64,000 nt of DNA from Bacillota bacterium (GTDB lineage: Bacteria > Bacillota > Clostridia > Christensenellales > CAG-138), in NCBI GenBank assembly GCA_023395595.1, contig JAEWYO010000044.1:1-64000 (forward strand), written 5' to 3'. Positions 60,168 through 64,000 of the stretch are shown in pieces. The notes beneath the pieces are model-generated. The model was not told where the DNA came from. It saw nothing but the letters and a program-made list of their open reading frames with translations, and did no database searches. Positions within the stretch are counted from its first letter, which is position 1; the number at the start of each line of letters is the position of its first letter. The position numbers and the translations under genes are program-made.

Positions 60168-61049
60168 TCAGCCCTTAACGGAACCGAGCGTGATGCCCTT
60201 GACGAAATACTTCTGGAAGAAGGGATACGCAATCATCAGCGGAATCACCGCAATCACGGCGATTGCCATACGCACGCTGATGTTCGGAATCGATTTTGCG
60301 CTGATCATGCCCGACGTGTGCGACTGGAGGAAAGCCGCTTTGTTCATCACGTCGTTGAGATAGTTCTGTATGCCGTAGAGGTCTGTGCGCGTGGTTAAGA
60401 AATACACGCCGTTTGTCCAGTTGTTCCAGTAGGAGATCAGCGTCATCAGCGCGATGGTCGCGATGATGGGTTTGCTCATCGGCAGCACGATCTTGAGCAG
60501 GCTCTGCACCTCGTTCGCGCCGTCAATCTTTGCCGCCTCCAGTACCTCGCCCGGAATGCTGGAGGTAAAGTAGGTGCGCATGATGATCACGAAAAACGCG
60601 TTCATCAGCAAAAACGGCACGATCATGCCCGCAAGAGAATCTTTCACATTGATGAGGTTTGTATAGACCATATAGGTCGGCACCAAGCCCCCGTTGAAGA
60701 GCATCGTGAAAAACAGGAAGAAGGAGATGGCACCCCGCCCGGGCAGGTCCTTGTGGGACAGCGGATAGGCAAAGAGCACTGTGAGTACGATGTTTGCCGC
60801 AACACCGATGAGCGCGATGACGATGCTCATCAGATATGCCCGCCCGATAGAATCTTTCGCGTCCCAGAGATATTTGTATGCGTCAAAACTCAGCTCCTTC
60901 GGCAGCAGCGAGTAGCCGTGCTGAATCAGATACGTCTCGGACGTGATGGAGCTCACGAACAGCAGCCAGAACGGGATGATACACGCGGCAATCAGCGCCA
61001 CCAGCAGAAAGTTGACGAAGAAATTGAACACCTTGCTGTTATTTACCAT
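60168..61049 (-). CDS. carbohydrate ABC transporter permease, LplC/YtcP type (system 2)
   Basis: This 293-residue permease has six helices. LplC-group marks are FFLFFTMLFNGGLVPTYMVY, the EAA-type loop EAAKIDGANEVQSLLKIVLPMSKP near 170-193, and the end FFQKYFVKGITLGSVKG. It pairs with the upstream LplB-type permease of system 2 and resembles the system-1 permease throughout, so the two transporters are related and may import related sugars. GGAGGG precedes the ATG. No ATPase gene is nearby. Confidence 0.92.
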   Translation of the reverse strand: MVNNSKVFNFFVNFLLVALIAACIIPFWLLFVSSITSETYLIQHGYSLLPKELSFDAYKYLWDAKDSIGRAYLMSIVIALIGVAANIVLTVLFAYPLSHKDLPGRGAISFFLFFTMLFNGGLVPTYMVYTNLINVKDSLAGMIVPFLLMNAFFVIIMRTYFTSSIPGEVLEAAKIDGANEVQSLLKIVLPMSKPIIATIALMTLISYWNNWTNGVYFLTTRTDLYGIQNYLNDVMNKAAFLQSHTSGMISAKSIPNISVRMAIAVIAVIPLMIAYPFFQKYFVKGITLGSVKG

Positions 61050-61133
61050 AGTTTTTACCCTCCGCCCGAAGGAGGCGCGCCTCGCTTCCGGCTGAACACA
61101 TTTACTGTACCTTGATCCGGTTTCCCTGCGCCG

Positions 61134-62117
61134 TTAGAACAGCGCGCTCTCTTTGTCCAGCTTACCGACGAGCCAGTTTGCGCCAAACACAAGGATAAAA
61201 CCGAAGATCGATTGCAGGAAGCCCGCCGCAGAGGAACGGCCAACGTCATTGAGCTCCAACAACGCGCGGTAGACAAACGTGTCGATCGTTTGTGTGGTGG
61301 AATAGAGCAATCCGCTGTGCTGGGGAATGAGATAGAACAAACCAAAGTCCGAATAGCAGATCCTGCCGACCGAGAGAAGCACCAGTGTGATGATCGTTGG
61401 CTTGATGCCCGGCAGCGTGATGTGAAGAATCTGCTGCCAGATGCTTGCGCCGTCCACAACCGCCGCCTCATAATAGGTTTTATCGATGCTGATGACACTC
61501 GAATAGTAGAGGATCGAGCTGTAGCCGAACGACATCCAGAGATAGACAATGTTGAGGATGAGCGGCCAATATTTCGACTCGTTGTACCATTTGATCGGGT
61601 TCTCCACACCGAAGAGCGGCAAGATCGTGTTGTTCATGAAACCGTTGGAGGGGCTGAGAAACGCAAACGCGATGTAGCTGACGATCACGGTGGAGAGCAG
61701 GAACGGAATCAAAAACACGACCTGGCTCACCTGCTTGAAGTATTTGTTCTTCGCGCTGTCGAGCGCAATGGCAACCACGATCGCCAGCAGGTTTCCAAAC
61801 AGGATGAACCCAAGGTTGTAAAGAACCGTGTTTCGCAGGGCAAGCAGCGCGTCGTTGTTGCTAAAGAGGTATTTGAAGTTGTCCAGACCGACCCACGGGC
61901 TCTTGAAGATACCCAGCGAGTAGTTGATCTTTTTGAACGCGATCAACAATCCCGCCATCGGCAGATAGTTGTTGATGATTAAATACACCGCGCCCGGGAT
62001 GAGCATGAGATACAGCGGCAGAAAGCGCAAAAACCGCCTCTTTCTTCTGAGTCTCTGATACGACTTTTCAGAAGGGGTCATGTCCCGTTTTCCCGACGCT
62101 TTTGTCTTTTTTTCCAT
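61134..62117 (-). CDS. carbohydrate ABC transporter permease, LplB/YteP type (system 2)
   Basis: This 327-residue permease has a basic N-terminus (MEKKTKASGKRDMTPSEKSY) and six helices. Group marks are PGAVYLIINNYLPMAGLLIAFKKINY, GLDNFKYLFSN, the coupling loop YEAAVVDGASIWQQILHITLPGIKP, and LLYSTTQTIDTFVYRALLEL. Start 62117 is fixed by GGAGGATGTTCA. It is the first gene of the long minus-strand run and is divergent from the binding-protein gene at 62690. Confidence 0.92.
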   Translation of the reverse strand: MEKKTKASGKRDMTPSEKSYQRLRRKRRFLRFLPLYLMLIPGAVYLIINNYLPMAGLLIAFKKINYSLGIFKSPWVGLDNFKYLFSNNDALLALRNTVLYNLGFILFGNLLAIVVAIALDSAKNKYFKQVSQVVFLIPFLLSTVIVSYIAFAFLSPSNGFMNNTILPLFGVENPIKWYNESKYWPLILNIVYLWMSFGYSSILYYSSVISIDKTYYEAAVVDGASIWQQILHITLPGIKPTIITLVLLSVGRICYSDFGLFYLIPQHSGLLYSTTQTIDTFVYRALLELNDVGRSSAAGFLQSIFGFILVFGANWLVGKLDKESALF

Positions 62118-62689
62118 TGAACATCCTCCGTGAAGGGTTGAAGTGCGTTGATTTTTGCTTTGTTTCTTACGAAAGGCATGGTGCGAAATGTGCCTGAACA
62201 GCACCTTGGTAAGATCGTATCAAAAAGAAAAACCCCTCACTATCAAAATTCCGACTAGATTTGTTACTTTTCTGAAGGGTTTTGCAGAAACCCGGATTTC
62301 TGCAGATTTTTGCGGTTTTCTCATCGATAACTGCAATGGAAACCGAATTTCGATCAAGGTGCTAAACTATTTCGGAATCATTCTTATATAAATGACGTGT
62401 AATTATTATCGAAAGAACGTTTTTCGGCTCTGTTTCCTCTGGTGAGGTCCAGTTGCGCTCGTTGACGTATATACGCGCCTTGCTCCCTGCGGTATTCCGC
62501 GATTTTACCCGTTTTTGATCGGAAATATGATAAAAGGGGTCAGAAATTTGATGGCATCGCCGCGAGACGCTTTGCTATGATGGCTGTGTCAGAGGCGGTC
62601 TGCCTCACCCATCCGGTATTTTTTTAATCACACAAGAGCAACCGAAAAACAAACCAGAAACCACAAAACCATAAAAGGAGAGAGACCCA
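62118..62689. other. divergent promoter region of ABC system 2
   Basis: This 572-base region separates the permease gene (minus) and the binding-protein gene (plus). It has a TATGAT -10-like box at 62575-62580 for the plus side without a good -35. A partly symmetrical CGAAAGAACGTTTTTCG lies near 62410-62426 and could be an operator. AAAACCC and GGGTTTT flank about 62230-62283 as a long-loop stem. No small gene was recognised. Confidence 0.45.
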
Positions 62690-64000
62690 ATGAAAAAGAG
62701 CAAGGCCCTATTGTCTATTCTTGCGATGCTCCTGATCGTCGGAATGCTCGGCGCCTGCGCAGCACCCGCCGCAACCACCGAAGCGACGGCAGCCCCCGCA
62801 GAAACCGCGGCAATCACCGAAGCAGCTCCCGCGGACGGCACCTACCCCGTGATCCGCATGGCATACACGAAGATGTTTGCCACCGACTCGGAAGCGAAGA
62901 TTGAGGAAGCCCTCAACGTCATCATGCGCAAGGAAGCGCAGGCTGAAATCGACCTCATTCCCGTTGACTTCTCGACCATGAGCACCCAGCTCAACCTGAT
63001 GCTCACCGGCGGTGAAGATTCCATCGATATCTTCTCGTCCTTCTGGTATATGCCGATGAGCACGCTCTATGCCAATGGTCAGCTGGCTCCGCTCAACGAC
63101 CTGCTGGAGTCTGACGGGCAGGGCATCCTGGATCTGTTTGCAGACACACCCGGCATTCTGGATTGCTGCACCATCAACGGTCAGCTCTACGGTCTGCCCA
63201 CCTATGGGCCGTTCTCTTCCCCGATGATCTATATCGTCAAGGAAGGCGCCTCCAAGGCCGCGAACATCGACTGGACCAACATCAAGACGCTGGATGAAGT
63301 CACCGCCGCGATTCTTGAGATGAAGAAAGCCAACCCGGACAAGTACTTTGTCCCCGGCGCAACACAGAGCTACTGGATTCCGAAGGACATCGATTACCTC
63401 GGAGACACCAACTTCCTCGGCGTTCTGACCGATCCGCTCAACAGCACAACGGTCGAGAACTATTATGAATCCGCCTACTTCATGAACCTGCTCGACAACG
63501 TGAAGATCTGGTCGGACAACGGCATCTTCAACCCCGATGCGATGAGCAACACGAACCCCACGCTGATGAGCGTCCAGTTCGGCATCACGGAAGGCACCCC
63601 CGGCTACTGCTGGAACCTCGACGAATGGATCTATGAAGCAAACCTCCAGCAGACCTATGGCGACAACATGGTCGGCACACAGCTTGGCGATAGCATCATC
63701 ACCACCGGCAATGCCACCACGTATCTGTATCACATCACGAGCTTCAGCCAGAACAAAGAAGCCGCCATGCGCGTGCTGAAAGTGTTCTATACCAACTCCG
63801 AAGCCGCCAACCTTCTCGGCAACGGCATCGAAGGCGAAAACTACGTCATCGACGACAAGGGCTATGTCCGCTTCCCCGAAGGAAAAGACATGACCAACTG
63901 CGGCTGGACCGGCCTCGGCGCATCCTACTATCTGCCCAACTCCTCCGGCTGCCCGGTGTGGTACTATCAGCCCGACAATATGTGGGAGATGATGGTGCAG
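62690..64000 (+). CDS. extracellular sugar-binding lipoprotein (system 2), 3' end outside window
   Basis: The frame is open from the ATG at 62690 to the window end (437 residues, no stop). The leader ends GMLGAC (Cys23), followed by an Ala/Thr/Glu linker. The mature part resembles the LplA-type binding protein of system 1: EAKIEEALNVIMRKEAQAEI, LTGGEDSIDIFSSFW, INGQLYGLPTYGPF and a domain that closes on the ligand. It captures the substrate for the permeases encoded divergently at 60168-62117. AAAGGAGAGAG precedes the ATG. The divergent layout differs from system 1, where all parts are co-directional. Confidence 0.9.
   Translation, partial: MKKSKALLSILAMLLIVGMLGACAAPAATTEATAAPAETAAITEAAPADGTYPVIRMAYTKMFATDSEAKIEEALNVIMRKEAQAEIDLIPVDFSTMSTQLNLMLTGGEDSIDIFSSFWYMPMSTLYANGQLAPLNDLLESDGQGILDLFADTPGILDCCTINGQLYGLPTYGPFSSPMIYIVKEGASKAANIDWTNIKTLDEVTAAILEMKKANPDKYFVPGATQSYWIPKDIDYLGDTNFLGVLTDPLNSTTVENYYESAYFMNLLDNVKIWSDNGIFNPDAMSNTNPTLMSVQFGITEGTPGYCWNLDEWIYEANLQQTYGDNMVGTQLGDSIITTGNATTYLYHITSFSQNKEAAMRVLKVFYTNSEAANLLGNGIEGENYVIDDKGYVRFPEGKDMTNCGWTGLGASYYLPNSSGCPVWYYQPDNMWEMMVQ

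Noticed and set aside
62230..62290. Riboswitch in the system-2 promoter region
   Set aside because: There is only a long-loop AAAACCC/GGGTTTT pairing, with no conserved core of a known riboswitch class.
1..64000. CRISPR arrays, rRNA genes, integrases, transposases and prophage genes
   Set aside because: I looked for spaced repeats, rRNA signatures, and DDE, tyrosine or serine recombinase motifs and structural phage genes, and saw none.

Overview
The window is a bacterial chromosome segment, most likely from an uncultured gut- or rumen-type member of the Clostridia (Firmicutes). The grounds are strong AGGAGG-type ribosome binding sites before almost every gene, LplB/LplC-type sugar transporters with a YesM/YesN two-component pair and a YesL-like protein, a clostripain-family lipoprotein, and lipobox leaders on the binding proteins. 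G+C is visibly above 50 percent. No integrase, transposase, phage structural gene, rRNA or CRISPR array was seen. Gene density is high.

Layout. Positions 1-7.6 kb hold an ECF sigma/anti-sigma pair, a small unknown gene, a tRNA-Val, a clostripain-like lipoprotein, a MurC-type ligase, an alpha/beta hydrolase and a tRNA-Arg. The 3' part of tRNA-Arg is repeated 421 bp downstream, framing one small membrane protein gene. Positions 8-16 kb carry lipid- and envelope-related single genes: a tocopherol-cyclase-like protein, a TetR regulator divergent from oleate hydratase, a DEAD-box helicase, an AIM24-family protein, a membrane protein and a hydrolase. Positions 16.5-22.6 kb form a short acyl-CoA module: thiolase, 3-oxoacyl reductase, a hydrolase, a CoA-transferase, a KASIII-like condensing enzyme and a TetR regulator. 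Positions 23-28 kb are a complete branched-chain amino acid type ABC importer (livHMGFK), divergent from the acyl-CoA module. Two matching 14-bp palindromes sit between these two units.

Positions 28-62 kb are one long, nearly continuous same-strand (minus) carbohydrate locus. It contains two LplB/LplC-type importers without their own ATPase, two lipoprotein binding proteins, a YesL/YesM/YesN-like regulatory set, a LacI repressor, a clear sucrose phosphorylase (gtfA), a second GH13_18 phosphorylase-like enzyme beside a P-loop kinase, and an unusual number of esterase-like proteins: CE1/esterase-D types, PHB-depolymerase-like types, a CE2-like SGNH esterase, a sialate-O-acetylesterase-like protein and two serine-beta-lactamase-like hydrolases. 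None of the esterases has a visible signal peptide. A reasonable reading (inference) is that an acyl-decorated sucrose or related small glycoside is imported whole, de-esterified in the cytoplasm, and then split by phosphorolysis. Two of the esterase-fold proteins have lost the nucleophile serine. Three tandem paralogues carry a C-terminal domain resembling the copper-amine-oxidase N1 family. The window ends inside the second binding-protein gene.
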